Part shown: positions 7,419 through 16,394 of the stretch, in pieces
How positions within the stretch are numbered: position 1 is the first letter of the stretch
How the letters are laid out: each line of letters begins with the position of its first letter
Source of the DNA: Actinophytocola sp050699915
GTDB lineage: Bacteria; Actinomycetota; Actinomycetes; Mycobacteriales; Pseudonocardiaceae
Assembly (NCBI RefSeq): GCF_050699915.1
Contig: NZ_JBOHGA010000041.1
Span: 1 to 36,049 of the forward strand
Length of the DNA stretch: 36,049 nucleotides
Direction: 5' to 3'
Program-made: the position numbers and the translations under genes
The notes under the pieces: model-generated
Database searches by the model: none
What the model saw: only the letters and a program-made list of their open reading frames with translations
Told to the model about the DNA's origin: nothing

Positions 7419-8234
7419 CTACTTCAGCGCTCCCGCCGTCAGACCTGCCACGATGCGCCGGTTGGCCACCAGGAACATCAGCAGCGGCGGGATCGTGATC
7501 AGCAGGATGTTCATGAACAGCAGGTTGTACTGCGTCGCGTACTGGCTCTGGAAGTTGAACAAGGTCAGCTGCACCGTGGCGTTCTGCTCGCCCGGCAGGA
7601 AGTACAGGGGGTTCGTGAAGTCGTTGAAGATCACCACGGACTGGACCACGATCACGGTCACCGCGACCGAGCGCAGCAGCGGGAAGATCACCTGAAAGAA
7701 CACCCGCAGCGGGCTCGCGCCGTCGATCAGGGCGGACTCGTCCAGCTCGCGCGGGACCGTGGCGAGGAAGTTGCGGAACAGCAGGATCGAGAACGAGAGC
7801 CCGAACGCGACCTCGACCAGCACGAGCCCGGTCATCGTGCGGAACAGCCCGATGCCCTGCAGTACCCAGATGGTCGGCACGACCGCCGGTGGGATGATCA
7901 GTCCGGACAGGACGACGAAGTTCACCAGCCCGGTCCATCGGCTTCGCCTGCGCTGCAACACGAACGCCACCATCGCGGCCAGGACGACGAGGATCGTCAC
8001 GCTGCTCACGGTGAGGACCGTGCTGTTGATGAACGCGATGATCAGCATGTAGTCTCGTGCCTCGATCACCGCGACGAGGTTCTCCACGAACCGCAGCTGC
8101 TGCGGCCAGGAGAAGTCCAGCGCCGCCGCGCCGGTGCGGTCCTTGAGGGCCTGCAGCACGATGAACGCGAACGGCACGACGAACAGCACCACCGCGACCA
8201 GGACCGACACCGCGCTCAGCGCGAGCCGTCTCAC
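7419..8234 (-). CDS. Carbohydrate ABC transporter permease (second subunit, MalG-like)
   Basis: The 271-residue protein has about six membrane segments and the cytoplasmic EAA loop (ELDESALIDGASPLRVFFQV) that docks on the ATPase. It is the partner of the permease encoded just upstream and belongs to the inner-membrane subunits of CUT1-type sugar importers. The start is the GTG at 8234, which overlaps the TGA of the preceding gene as GTGA, so translation of the two is coupled. It is the last gene of the minus-strand operon that begins with the rhamnosidase. No ATP-binding subunit follows. As in many actinomycetes, a shared MsiK-type ATPase elsewhere may serve it (inference). Confidence 0.9.
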   Translation of the reverse strand: MRRLALSAVSVLVAVVLFVVPFAFIVLQALKDRTGAAALDFSWPQQLRFVENLVAVIEARDYMLIIAFINSTVLTVSSVTILVVLAAMVAFVLQRRRSRWTGLVNFVVLSGLIIPPAVVPTIWVLQGIGLFRTMTGLVLVEVAFGLSFSILLFRNFLATVPRELDESALIDGASPLRVFFQVIFPLLRSVAVTVIVVQSVVIFNDFTNPLYFLPGEQNATVQLTLFNFQSQYATQYNLLFMNILLITIPPLLMFLVANRRIVAGLTAGALK

Positions 8235-9145
8235 AGCTGCACCTCCCGCCGGTTGAGCAACCACGTCAGCGGCAGCACGACCGCGGTCACGAGCAGGAAC
8301 AGCACGACGTTGCCCGCGGTAGACAGCCCGTAGAAGCCGGCCTGGTACTGCTTGTAGATCACCGACGCGATCACGTCCGAGGTGAAGCCGGGCCCGCTGC
8401 GGGTCATCGCCCAGATCAGGTCGAACGAGCGCAACCCGCCGATCAGGGACAGCACGATCACCGTCGCCGTGGCGGGCCAGGACAGCGGCAGCAGGATGTG
8501 CCGGAACACCGGGAACGGCCCCGCGCCGTCCACCCGCGCCGCCTCGAGGTACTCCCGCGGGATCGACACGATGCCGGCGATGTAGATGACCGTCGCGAGC
8601 CCGACGCCCTTCCACACGTCGACGAACGCGACCGAGAGCAGCGCCATCGACGGGTCGGTGAGCCACGCGGGCCCCTGGACGCCGAGCACGCCGAGCGCGT
8701 CGTTGATCAGCCCTCGGCTGGGGTGCATGAGGATCGTGAACGTGATGCCCACCCCGATCGTGCTGACCAGCACCGGGAAGAACACCGCGGAGCGCAGGAA
8801 GCCGGTGGCGAGGATGTTCGACGTCAGCAGCACCGCGAGCGCAAGGCCGAGGACGACCTTGAGCCCGGACGTGACGACCGCGTAGATCAGCGTGTTGGTC
8901 AGGCCCTTGACCAGCGCCGGCTCCTGGAAGAACAGGATGAAGTTCTCCAGGCCGATGAACCGCTGGTCGAACAGCGTCCATCTGGTCAGGCTGAAGTAGA
9001 ACGACGCGAACGTGGGCAGCAGGAACAGGACGGCGTAGACGACGGCGGCCGGCAGGTAGAACCAGTACGGGTAGGCCGAGCCCGCCCGCTGCCGCGTCCG
9101 CCGGGTGAGCGGCACGGCCCGACCGGCCACCGTCGTCGACGCCAT
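8231..9145 (-). CDS. Carbohydrate ABC transporter permease (first subunit, MalF-like)
   Basis: The 304-residue protein starts with a basic cytoplasmic segment, followed by YWFYLPAAVVYAVLFLLP as the first membrane span. It carries the EAA loop (EYLEAARVDGAGPFPVFRHI) near residue 210, and about six spans are visible. It should form the membrane channel with the downstream permease and receive sugar from the lipoprotein encoded upstream. The ATG at 9145 lies three bases beyond the stop of the binding-protein gene, and its own stop overlaps the next start. The position in the operon points to an oligosaccharide or glycoside containing rhamnose as substrate, inferred from the neighbouring GH78 gene. 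Confidence 0.9.
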   Translation of the reverse strand: MASTTVAGRAVPLTRRTRQRAGSAYPYWFYLPAAVVYAVLFLLPTFASFYFSLTRWTLFDQRFIGLENFILFFQEPALVKGLTNTLIYAVVTSGLKVVLGLALAVLLTSNILATGFLRSAVFFPVLVSTIGVGITFTILMHPSRGLINDALGVLGVQGPAWLTDPSMALLSVAFVDVWKGVGLATVIYIAGIVSIPREYLEAARVDGAGPFPVFRHILLPLSWPATATVIVLSLIGGLRSFDLIWAMTRSGPGFTSDVIASVIYKQYQAGFYGLSTAGNVVLFLLVTAVVLPLTWLLNRREVQL

Positions 9146-9148
9146 CGC

Positions 9149-10450
9149 CTACCAGCCCGGGAGCCCGAGCTGCTGCGCCTGCTTGGTCACGTCGCGGTCG
9201 TAGAGCGCGGCCCCGTCCTTGGCGGACCGGATGCCGGAACCGACCTCGACGGTGATCTGCTCGAGTGCCGGGCCCTTGATGGGCGAGGCGAACTCCAGCG
9301 CGGGCGTGGCCTGCCCGTCGGTCTCGAAGTACGGCAACATGTCCTGTACCACTTGCGGCAGGTCGTCCGGCAGCGGGCAGTCGTCGACCACGTACGGTCC
9401 CGTCGGCTGGTACGCCTCGGTCTGCGCCTCGCAGCCCTCCGGGCTCGCGATGAACGCGAGGAACTTCTTGGCCGCGTCCAGCTTGGCGCCCTCGGTCGTC
9501 TTCGGGATGTACACGGCGCCGGGTGTCCAGATCGTCAGGCCGTTCTTGGCGGCGTCGTCGCCGGGCAGCGCGAAGAGGCCGACATCGTTGGCCTCCTTGG
9601 GATTGTTGGTCATGAGCGTGCCGATCACGAACGTGAGGATCGGGTAGTGCGCGCCCTTGCCGGTGGCGAGCTCGCGTAGACCGTCCTCGAAGGACGCCGC
9701 GGCGAAGTCCTTGTTCAGGTAGCCGGCGTCGTGAACCTGCTGCAGGCGCTGGAAGCCCTTGAACGCGGCGGCCGACCTCGTGTAGTTGGTCTCGTTGGCC
9801 GTGTAGTCGTCGGCGAAGTCCGGCTCGACGGCCGCGACGTTGTGGAAGTCGGCGAGCACGAACAGCTGCGAGGTCCAGGTGTCCTTGTAGGTCTGGATGA
9901 CCGGTGCGACGCCGGCCGCCTTGATCTTCGCGTTGTTCGCCATGAACTCGTCCCAGGTCTTCGGTACCGTCAGCCCGAGCCGGTCGTAGACCTTGGTGTT
10001 GTACAGCACGCCGCCGGCGCTGGCGCTGCCCATCGGCACGCCGTAGACGTCGTCGCCGACGGAGACGGTGGGGAAGAACGTGTCCTGGATGTTGTCGAGG
10101 TAGGGCTCGCCCTTGAGCGACACGAGCGTCTCCTGCGGCTTGAGCGCCTGCAGCAGCGAGCCGGAGTTGTACTGGAACACCTCCGTCATGTCCCCTGTGG
10201 ACAGCCGGGTCTTGACGACGTTGTCGCCCTCGCTGCCCTGGGGGCGCAGCTCGACCTTGATCTCGACGTCCGGGTTCTTCTTCATGAACGCGTCGGCGAG
10301 CCCGTTGGCCTGCTTGGTGGTCGCCTCGGTGTTGTCGGCGAGGAAGGTCAGCGTGGTCTTGCCCTCCTCGTCGCTGGAGCCGAGGTCGCCGGGACTGCAC
10401 GCGGAGACGGCGAGAACCAGCACGGCTGCCGCGGCCCGAATGGGTTTCAT
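9149..10450 (-). CDS. Extracellular solute-binding lipoprotein of a sugar ABC importer (family 1)
   Basis: The 433-residue product begins with a lipoprotein signal. MKPIRAAAAVLVLAVSACSP puts the lipidated cysteine at residue 18, so the mature protein is tethered outside the membrane. The rest has the two-lobe arrangement of family 1 binding proteins: TTLTFLADNTEATTKQANGL near the N-terminus, a PTVSVGDDVYGVPMG block, and the late GLFALPGD and TIWTPGAVYIPKTT blocks. It would capture the sugar and hand it to the two permeases. The start is the ATG at 10450, preceded by GGAGG, 16 bases after the rhamnosidase stop. An open frame extending to 10798 is antisense-like noise inside the rhamnosidase gene. 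Confidence 0.9.
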   Translation of the reverse strand: MKPIRAAAAVLVLAVSACSPGDLGSSDEEGKTTLTFLADNTEATTKQANGLADAFMKKNPDVEIKVELRPQGSEGDNVVKTRLSTGDMTEVFQYNSGSLLQALKPQETLVSLKGEPYLDNIQDTFFPTVSVGDDVYGVPMGSASAGGVLYNTKVYDRLGLTVPKTWDEFMANNAKIKAAGVAPVIQTYKDTWTSQLFVLADFHNVAAVEPDFADDYTANETNYTRSAAAFKGFQRLQQVHDAGYLNKDFAAASFEDGLRELATGKGAHYPILTFVIGTLMTNNPKEANDVGLFALPGDDAAKNGLTIWTPGAVYIPKTTEGAKLDAAKKFLAFIASPEGCEAQTEAYQPTGPYVVDDCPLPDDLPQVVQDMLPYFETDGQATPALEFASPIKGPALEQITVEVGSGIRSAKDGAALYDRDVTKQAQQLGLPGW

Positions 10451-10466
10451 GGAAACCTCCGTGGAT

Positions 10467-13226
10467 CTACTGGTGCGGGAAGAGGAAGTCGAGGCGCCGC
10501 CGCAGCTCACCGGGCGAGGCGAACCGGGCGAGGGCGTCCAGGAGCGCCTCGGCGGGTAGGTCGAGCTGACGGGCCAGGCGGGCGGCGGCCTCTTGCTCGT
10601 CGCGGACGAGACCGAGCGTGGTCGCCGCCTCGACGACCCGGGTCCAGGTCGGCTCGTGGTCCAGCACGTCGCGCACGGTCGGCTCGGCGGGCAGCGCCGC
10701 CCCCGCCGGGCACGGGTCGGGTACGTCCCAGTCGTGCGTGCCGTGCTCGATGAGCACCGGCTGGTCGCGACCCGGCACGTGCACGGTCGCGGTGGCACCG
10801 ACGGGCACGACCACCCGCAGCGTCAGCCGTCCGCCCGCACGCTGCCAGGAGACCGCGGCCTCGCCGTAGGGGGTGTGGTGCCGGGCGGCCGCGCCGGTCA
10901 GCTCGGGGCGGGGACGGGGCGCGACCACGAGCTCGCGGTAGCCCGGCCGGGCCGGGGCCAGGCCGGCGACCGTCCGATGTAGCCAGTCGGCGACCGCGCC
11001 GAGCGCGTAGTGGTTGAACGAGGTCATCTCGCCGGGGTTGATCGTGCCGTCCGGCAGCATGCTGTCCCAGCGCTCCCAGACCGTGGTCGCGCCCATCGTG
11101 ACCGGGTAGAGCCACGACGGGCAGCCGGTCTGCAGCAGCAGGCGGTAGGCGACGTCGAGCCGCCGGGCCCTGGTGAGTGCGTCCATGATCAGCGGTGTGC
11201 CGACGAACCCGGTGGCCGTGCGGAAACCCGCGGCCCGCACGATGTCCGCCAGCCGCTCTCCGGCGCGGTCCAACTGCTCGGCGGTGGGCAGCAGGTCCCA
11301 GCAGAGCGCGAGCGCGTACACCGTGGCCGCGTCGCTGAGCACGCGCCCGCCCGCGGTGACGAACTCGCGGACGAACGCCTCGCGGACCTGCATGGCCAGG
11401 TCCGCATACTGCCTGCTGACCGCGTCGTCGCCGAGCAGCGCGGCGGCGTCCGCGACGACCTGCGCGGACCGGGCGAGGTGAGCGGTTGCGACCACGTCCG
11501 GGTCGGCCTTGGCGGCGAACGGCTCGTCGGGTGGCGCGGCGGGGTCGAGCCAGTCCCCGAACTGGAAGCCGCCGGCCCAGACCCGGTCCTTGCCGGCGAG
11601 GTGGGCCGCGCGGTCGACCCACGCCCGCATGCTGGGCAGCTGCCGGCGCAGCACCGCCACGTCGGCGCTGCGCTCGTGGAGCACCCACGGCAGGAGCGTC
11701 GCCGCGTCGCCCCACGCCGCCGCGGCCGGCCCCGGGCGGCGCAGCACGTCGGGTACCACGAACGGGACCGAGCCGTCCTCGTGCTGCTCGGCGGCGAGGT
11801 CGGCGAGCCAGGAGGTGAGGAAGCCCGCGCTGTCGAACAGGAACGCGGCGGCCGGGCCGAAGACCTGGACGTCGCCGGTCCAGCCGAGCCGCTCGTCACG
11901 TTGCGGGCAGTCGGTCGGCACGTCGAGGAAGTTGCCGCGCGCGGACCAGACGACGTTGTCGTGGAAGCGGTTCAGCAGCGGGTTGGAGCACTCGAACCAG
12001 CCGGTGCGTCGCAGGTCGGTGCCGATGACCACGGCCTCGACGTCCTCTGCCCGCAGCCGCGGCACGCCGGTGACCTCGGCATAGCGGAAGCCGTGGAACG
12101 TCAGGTCCGGTTCGAGCACGCCGTCGCCGTCGGTCAGGTACGTGTCCGTCGCCTTGGCCGTCCGCAGCGGGCGGACCCCCAGCTCGCCGTGCTCGAGCAC
12201 CTCGGCATGCCGGACCGTGACCTCGGCGGCCGGGTCGCACGCGTGCAGCCGGACCCGGCCGACCAGGTTCTGTCCGAAGTCGACGATCGTGGCGCCGGAC
12301 GGCGACGTCGTGATCTCCATCGCCGGGACCACCTCGGTCACGCGCACCGGCGGGCCGTCCGGCGCGACGAGGTGCACGAGGTTCAGCTCCAGCACGTCGA
12401 CAGGCCCGCTCGGGCGGTCGGCCTGCCGCAGGTCCGAGCGCTGGCCGTCGTAGAGGTCGTCGGCGAGCACGCCGCTCGCCCGCGCGGACCACGCCTCGTC
12501 GGTGGCGAGGACGTGTACCGCGCCGTCCACAGTGGTCACCTCGAGCTGGGCGAGCAACGCCAGCCGGTCGCCGTACAGGGCCTGTCCGCCGCGGAAGCCG
12601 AGCCTGCCGCGGTACCAGCCGTTGCCCAGCATTACCTCGAGGACGTTCTCGCCCGGCCGCACCAGGTCCGTGACGTCGTGAGTCTGGAAACGCAGCCGAT
12701 GGGGGTAGCTGGTCCAGCCCGGCGCGAGCACGTGGTCGCCGGCACGGGTGCCGTTGAGCTCGGGGACGTAGACGCCGTGCGCGGTCGCGTAGAGGCGGGC
12801 GGCGGCGACCTCGCCGGGCACGGTCAGCACGCCACGCAGTACCGGGGCGGGCTCGCCGAGGCCGCCGACCGTGCGCGGGCTGACCAGGAGCGCCGTCCAG
12901 TCGTCGGGTCCGAGGCCGGCCTCCACCACGGCCCGCTCGCTCCACGCCGTCCACTCGTCGTCGCGGACCCGCACGCGGACACCGACCCGCTCGCGTGCAC
13001 GCAGCGGATCGCCCGGCCACGGCACGAGAACCTGGTCCACGGAGTCCACTGTGTACCGACCGGACACGCCGCCGCGAGTCAGCTCCACCTCGTAGGCCCG
13101 CTGCCGGAACCCGGGCTCCGCCTCGGGCACGTGCCAGGACAGCCGGGGGCGCCGCGGCCCGATGCCGAGGACGGGTGCGTCCAGATGCTCGAAGCGGATG
13201 CCGGTCGGTGCGGCGGCGCTGGGCAT
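10467..13226 (-). CDS. Alpha-L-rhamnosidase, glycoside hydrolase family 78
   Basis: This 919-residue enzyme should remove terminal alpha-L-rhamnose from glycosides by an inverting mechanism. The layout is typical of GH78: N-terminal beta-sandwich domains (about 1-400), the catalytic (alpha/alpha)6 barrel (about 405-770) and a C-terminal beta domain. The barrel carries DVPTDCPQRDERLGWTGD, where E445 corresponds to the proposed general acid, and TTVWERWDS, where E718 corresponds to the base. The last 70 or so residues form an extra helical tail. There is no signal peptide, so it probably acts in the cytoplasm on imported glycosides. The ATG at 13226 has a strong GAGGAG site. It heads an operon with the binding protein and permeases. 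Confidence 0.92.
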   Translation of the reverse strand: MPSAAAPTGIRFEHLDAPVLGIGPRRPRLSWHVPEAEPGFRQRAYEVELTRGGVSGRYTVDSVDQVLVPWPGDPLRARERVGVRVRVRDDEWTAWSERAVVEAGLGPDDWTALLVSPRTVGGLGEPAPVLRGVLTVPGEVAAARLYATAHGVYVPELNGTRAGDHVLAPGWTSYPHRLRFQTHDVTDLVRPGENVLEVMLGNGWYRGRLGFRGGQALYGDRLALLAQLEVTTVDGAVHVLATDEAWSARASGVLADDLYDGQRSDLRQADRPSGPVDVLELNLVHLVAPDGPPVRVTEVVPAMEITTSPSGATIVDFGQNLVGRVRLHACDPAAEVTVRHAEVLEHGELGVRPLRTAKATDTYLTDGDGVLEPDLTFHGFRYAEVTGVPRLRAEDVEAVVIGTDLRRTGWFECSNPLLNRFHDNVVWSARGNFLDVPTDCPQRDERLGWTGDVQVFGPAAAFLFDSAGFLTSWLADLAAEQHEDGSVPFVVPDVLRRPGPAAAAWGDAATLLPWVLHERSADVAVLRRQLPSMRAWVDRAAHLAGKDRVWAGGFQFGDWLDPAAPPDEPFAAKADPDVVATAHLARSAQVVADAAALLGDDAVSRQYADLAMQVREAFVREFVTAGGRVLSDAATVYALALCWDLLPTAEQLDRAGERLADIVRAAGFRTATGFVGTPLIMDALTRARRLDVAYRLLLQTGCPSWLYPVTMGATTVWERWDSMLPDGTINPGEMTSFNHYALGAVADWLHRTVAGLAPARPGYRELVVAPRPRPELTGAAARHHTPYGEAAVSWQRAGGRLTLRVVVPVGATATVHVPGRDQPVLIEHGTHDWDVPDPCPAGAALPAEPTVRDVLDHEPTWTRVVEAATTLGLVRDEQEAAARLARQLDLPAEALLDALARFASPGELRRRLDFLFPHQ

Positions 13227-13237
13227 GGCACTCCTCG

Positions 13238-13267
13238 TCGAGTGAAACGTTCCAAGACGCCACTCGA
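13238..13267. promoter_or_regulatory. 7-bp inverted repeat upstream of the rhamnosidase gene (candidate operator)
   Basis: TCGAGTG (13238-13244) is mirrored by CACTCGA (13261-13267) with 16 bases between, about 12 to 41 bases upstream of the rhamnosidase start and within the 138-base gap shared with the divergent araC-type gene. The left arm touches the ribosome-binding region. It is a candidate binding site for the AraC-family protein or another regulator. The symmetry is seen; the function is a guess. Confidence 0.3.
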
Positions 13268-13364
13268 TCGTGTGCCCCGACGCCCGTGCGGGGCTAGCCC
13301 GACGTGCACCGGTACTAGCACGAAATTCACCTCGGGGCTCCTGCCGGGCCTACAGTTGTCTGCC

Positions 13365-14282
13365 ATGGCACACCCCGTCGGCAACGCGAACGACCTGCTG
13401 TACTTCACCGACGGCACGCTCGCCTACGCCGGTCATCACCTGCACGATCCCGGCCATCACCTGCACACGCACAGCTTCATGGAGGTCGCGGTCGTCACGG
13501 GCGGCGAGGGCGTGCACGTGTCGTCGGCCGGTCGCGAGCCGTTGCGGACCGGCGACGTGATCCTGCTGCGGCCCGGCGTGTGGCACGGCTACGAGGAGTG
13601 TCATCGGCTCGACGTGTTCAACTGCTGCTTCTCCACCCAGCTGCTGCACCGTGAGCTGGCGTGGACGCGCGAGGACCCGCTGCTCGGCTATCTACTGTGG
13701 ACCGGTCCGCACTCCGCGCAGCGACGGGGCATGCTGACCACGAGCCTCGACGAGGCCACACTGGGGGAGTGCGCGGATCACCTGGACGGCCTCAGCCGCC
13801 TGCGGCACGCGCCGATGGCCATGCACCGCGGCGACATCATCGGCAGGCTCTCACTGTTCCTCAGTGCGTTGGCCCGCACGGTGGCCCGGGACGGCGACGC
13901 GGTGCGGGGACCGACGCACCCCGCGGTGGTGCACGCGATGCGACTGATGGAGGCGCGGCCCGACCACCGCTGGACGCTGCGGGAGCTGGCCGAACAGCTG
14001 CACCTCGCGCCGGGCTATGTGGTGCGTCTGTTCAAGTGCGCGACCGGCCTGCCACCGATGGCCTACCTGACGCGGCACCGCGTCGAGCTCGCCGCCACGC
14101 GCCTGCTGCACACCGACGAGCCGATCGCGCACATCGCGCGTTCGGTCGGCTGGCCGGACCAGAACTACTTCGCCCGTCGATTCAAAGTCCACTTCGGACT
14201 GAGCGCGTCGGTCTACCGGGCGCGGTTCACGCACAACTCAGTCCAGTTGGCGTCGGGCACGATCGTGAGCGGCTCCGCGTAG
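13365..14282 (+). CDS. AraC-family transcriptional regulator with cupin sensor domain
   Basis: The 305-residue protein has an N-terminal cupin-like sugar-sensing domain. HHLHTHSFMEVAVVTGGEG and LRTGDVILLRPGVWHGY are typical of AraC sugar regulators. A C-terminal pair of helix-turn-helix motifs lies at about residues 185-290 (WTLRELAEQLHLAPGYVVRL and IAHIARSVGWPDQNYFARRF). It is transcribed divergently from the rhamnosidase-transporter operon and very likely controls it in response to rhamnose or a related sugar. The ATG at 13365 gives a complete cupin; the frame extending far upstream is antisense to the rhamnosidase gene. Its stop lies only six bases from the convergent WD40 gene. Confidence 0.9.
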   Translation: MAHPVGNANDLLYFTDGTLAYAGHHLHDPGHHLHTHSFMEVAVVTGGEGVHVSSAGREPLRTGDVILLRPGVWHGYEECHRLDVFNCCFSTQLLHRELAWTREDPLLGYLLWTGPHSAQRRGMLTTSLDEATLGECADHLDGLSRLRHAPMAMHRGDIIGRLSLFLSALARTVARDGDAVRGPTHPAVVHAMRLMEARPDHRWTLRELAEQLHLAPGYVVRLFKCATGLPPMAYLTRHRVELAATRLLHTDEPIAHIARSVGWPDQNYFARRFKVHFGLSASVYRARFTHNSVQLASGTIVSGSA

Positions 14283-14288
14283 CTCGCC

Positions 14289-16316
14289 TCACAGCCGCTC
14301 GACGCCGGCTCCGTCCAGCTCGTCCGGCTCGAAGCGGCTCAACCCCGAGCTCCACCAGAACCGGCCCGCCGGATCGCCCACCAACCGATACCGGTGCTCG
14401 TCGAGGAAGGCGGCCCAGCCCGAGTTCGGCAAGCCGAGCAGTCGGATCGCGGGGTCTGCCACGGTCTGGTCGAGGGGCACCACCAACACGGCGCCATCGG
14501 CCGAGCCGACGGCCATGGCCGTCAGGTCGGCCGTGAAGCCGACGTGGGGGAGCGGGAACCGAGTCGCGGCGACAGGATCGTGGCTCAGCTCCTGGACCGG
14601 CATCCCTTGTCGGGTCGAGGTCTCGAGCGAGGACACCCGCACCGTCTTGTCGCGACCGGCGCTGGCCACCCGTACCCCGTCCGGCGACCACGACACCGCC
14701 CGCACCGAACTTTGGTGGCGCTCCAGCACGGCGACCGCGGTCGAGGTGGCCGGCTCCCACACCCGCACGAACCCCAGGTTGTCGCCGCTGGCCAACCGCG
14801 TGCCGTCCGGCGACCAGGCGAACGCGCACACCCAGCCACGGTGGCCTTCCAGCGCGACGACGGCGTCCGTGGTCGGATCCCAGACCCGCACCGTCTCGTC
14901 CCGGCAGCCGAAGGCCAACCGCGTGCCATCCGACGACCACGCCAACGCCATCACCGCACCGTCGACCCGGTCGAACGCGGTCAGCACGGTGGCGGTGGCC
15001 GGGTCCCACACGCGCACCCCGCCCCAGCCGCCGCTGGCCAGCCGCGTGCCGTCCGGCGACCACGTCACCGCCCACACCTGGCCACTGTGACCTTCCAGCG
15101 TGGCAACCGATCTGGCGCTCACCGGATCCCAGACCCGCACCACCGCGTCCTCGCCGGCGCTGGCCAACCACGTGCCGTCGGGCGACCACGACAACGACGG
15201 CACCGAGCTGTGGTGACCCTCCAGCGTGCCGACGGACGTGCCCGTGTTCGGGTCCCAGACCCGCACCACTCCGTCCCAACCACCGCTGGCGAGCCGCGCG
15301 CCGTCCGGCGACCACGCCACCGACTGCACCGGATCGTTGGGGCCCTCCAACGTGGTCAGGACGGTGGCCGTGTCCGGGTCCCACACGTGTGCCAAGCCCT
15401 CCACGCCGCCGCCGCTGGCCAACCGCGTGCCGTCCGGCGACCAGGCCAACGTCCACGCCGGGCTGAGGTGGCCGTCCAACGTGGCGAGCACCGTGCCGGC
15501 GTCCGGGTCCCAGACCCGCACCACCCACTCGTCCCCGCCGACGGCCAGCCGCGTGCCGTCCGGCGACCACGCCACCTCGTGCACCGCGCCGTCGTGCCCC
15601 GTCAACGTGGCCGGGGGACCGCTCACGGCCGGGTCCCACACGCGCGCCGCGCCCTGGCCGCCGGCGGCCAACCGGGTGGCGTCCGGCGACCACGCCACCG
15701 TCAGCACCGCACTGTCGAGGCCGTCGAACGCGGCCAGGACCGTCGCCGCGGCGGGATCCCAAACCCGCACCACACCTGGCTGGTCCGCCCAGTCGTCGCC
15801 GCCGCTGGCCAGTTGTTGGCCGTCCGGCGACCACGCCACGGTCAACACCCGGCCGCGGTCGCCCTCCAACGCGGCGACGGCGGTGGTCGTGGTCGGGTCC
15901 CACACCCGCACGACTCCGTCGTCGCCGCCGCTGGCCAGCCGCGCGCCGTCCGGCGACCACGCCACCGCGTGCACCCAGCCACGGTGCCCGTCGAGCGTGG
16001 TGACGGCGGTCGCTGTGGTCGGGTCCCAGACCCGCACCGTCCCGTCCTCGCCGCCGCTGGCCAGCCGCGTGCCGTCCGGCGACCACGCGACCGCCTTCAC
16101 TTCGCCGTCGTCGGCGGCCCAGCTGACGAGCGGAACGGCCGCGGTCGAGTCCCAGATCTCGATGGCCGAGTTCCGCGCCACGGCGAGCAAAGTTCCGTCG
16201 GGATGCCAGGACAGTGCCCGAACGGCACCGGGGCTGAACGTCTGCAGGCGCGGCGGTGCCGTGGGCGGGAACGCCCGGTCGGGCAGGTTCTCGCCGCGGT
16301 GGTCGATCGGGCTCAC
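14289..16316 (-). CDS. WD40-repeat beta-propeller protein
   Basis: This 675-residue protein is almost entirely WD40 repeats. Thirteen copies of a roughly 43-residue unit with the core VAWSPDGTRLASGG and the closing VRVWDP can be counted, plus a degenerate fourteenth. That would make two seven-bladed propellers. The C-terminal tail contains GDPAGRFWWSSGLSRFEPDE, a module I recall at the end of many actinobacterial WD40 or NTPase proteins. There is no kinase, protease, NACHT or TIR domain attached, no signal peptide and no membrane span, so it is probably a cytosolic scaffold. The start is taken as the GTG at 16316, because the repeats begin soon after; its ribosome site is weak. It is convergent with the AraC gene and divergent from the methyltransferase. 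Confidence 0.82.
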   Translation of the reverse strand: MSPIDHRGENLPDRAFPPTAPPRLQTFSPGAVRALSWHPDGTLLAVARNSAIEIWDSTAAVPLVSWAADDGEVKAVAWSPDGTRLASGGEDGTVRVWDPTTATAVTTLDGHRGWVHAVAWSPDGARLASGGDDGVVRVWDPTTTTAVAALEGDRGRVLTVAWSPDGQQLASGGDDWADQPGVVRVWDPAAATVLAAFDGLDSAVLTVAWSPDATRLAAGGQGAARVWDPAVSGPPATLTGHDGAVHEVAWSPDGTRLAVGGDEWVVRVWDPDAGTVLATLDGHLSPAWTLAWSPDGTRLASGGGVEGLAHVWDPDTATVLTTLEGPNDPVQSVAWSPDGARLASGGWDGVVRVWDPNTGTSVGTLEGHHSSVPSLSWSPDGTWLASAGEDAVVRVWDPVSARSVATLEGHSGQVWAVTWSPDGTRLASGGWGGVRVWDPATATVLTAFDRVDGAVMALAWSSDGTRLAFGCRDETVRVWDPTTDAVVALEGHRGWVCAFAWSPDGTRLASGDNLGFVRVWEPATSTAVAVLERHQSSVRAVSWSPDGVRVASAGRDKTVRVSSLETSTRQGMPVQELSHDPVAATRFPLPHVGFTADLTAMAVGSADGAVLVVPLDQTVADPAIRLLGLPNSGWAAFLDEHRYRLVGDPAGRFWWSSGLSRFEPDELDGAGVERL

Positions 16317-16394
16317 GCGGCGGACCCTACCGCCCGCGGCGCGGGTTCGTTCCGAGATCGACTGGCACACTATGCGTCGATCACGGGAGGTGCG

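Noticed and set aside
11010..13364. Upstream extension of the AraC frame through the rhamnosidase gene
   Set aside because: Antisense to a complete GH78 enzyme; the AraC cupin domain begins only at 13365.
14600..16100. Regularly spaced repeats that might suggest a CRISPR array
   Set aside because: The unit is about 129 bases and codes for WD40 blades; there are no unique spacers of constant length.
14394..16394. Very long open frame on the plus strand opposite the WD40 gene
   Set aside because: It is antisense to the repeats and its product is a compositional mirror (Arg/Pro/His-rich repeats). Long mirror frames are usual over GC-rich, repetitive codons. Only the part from 16395 is a real gene.
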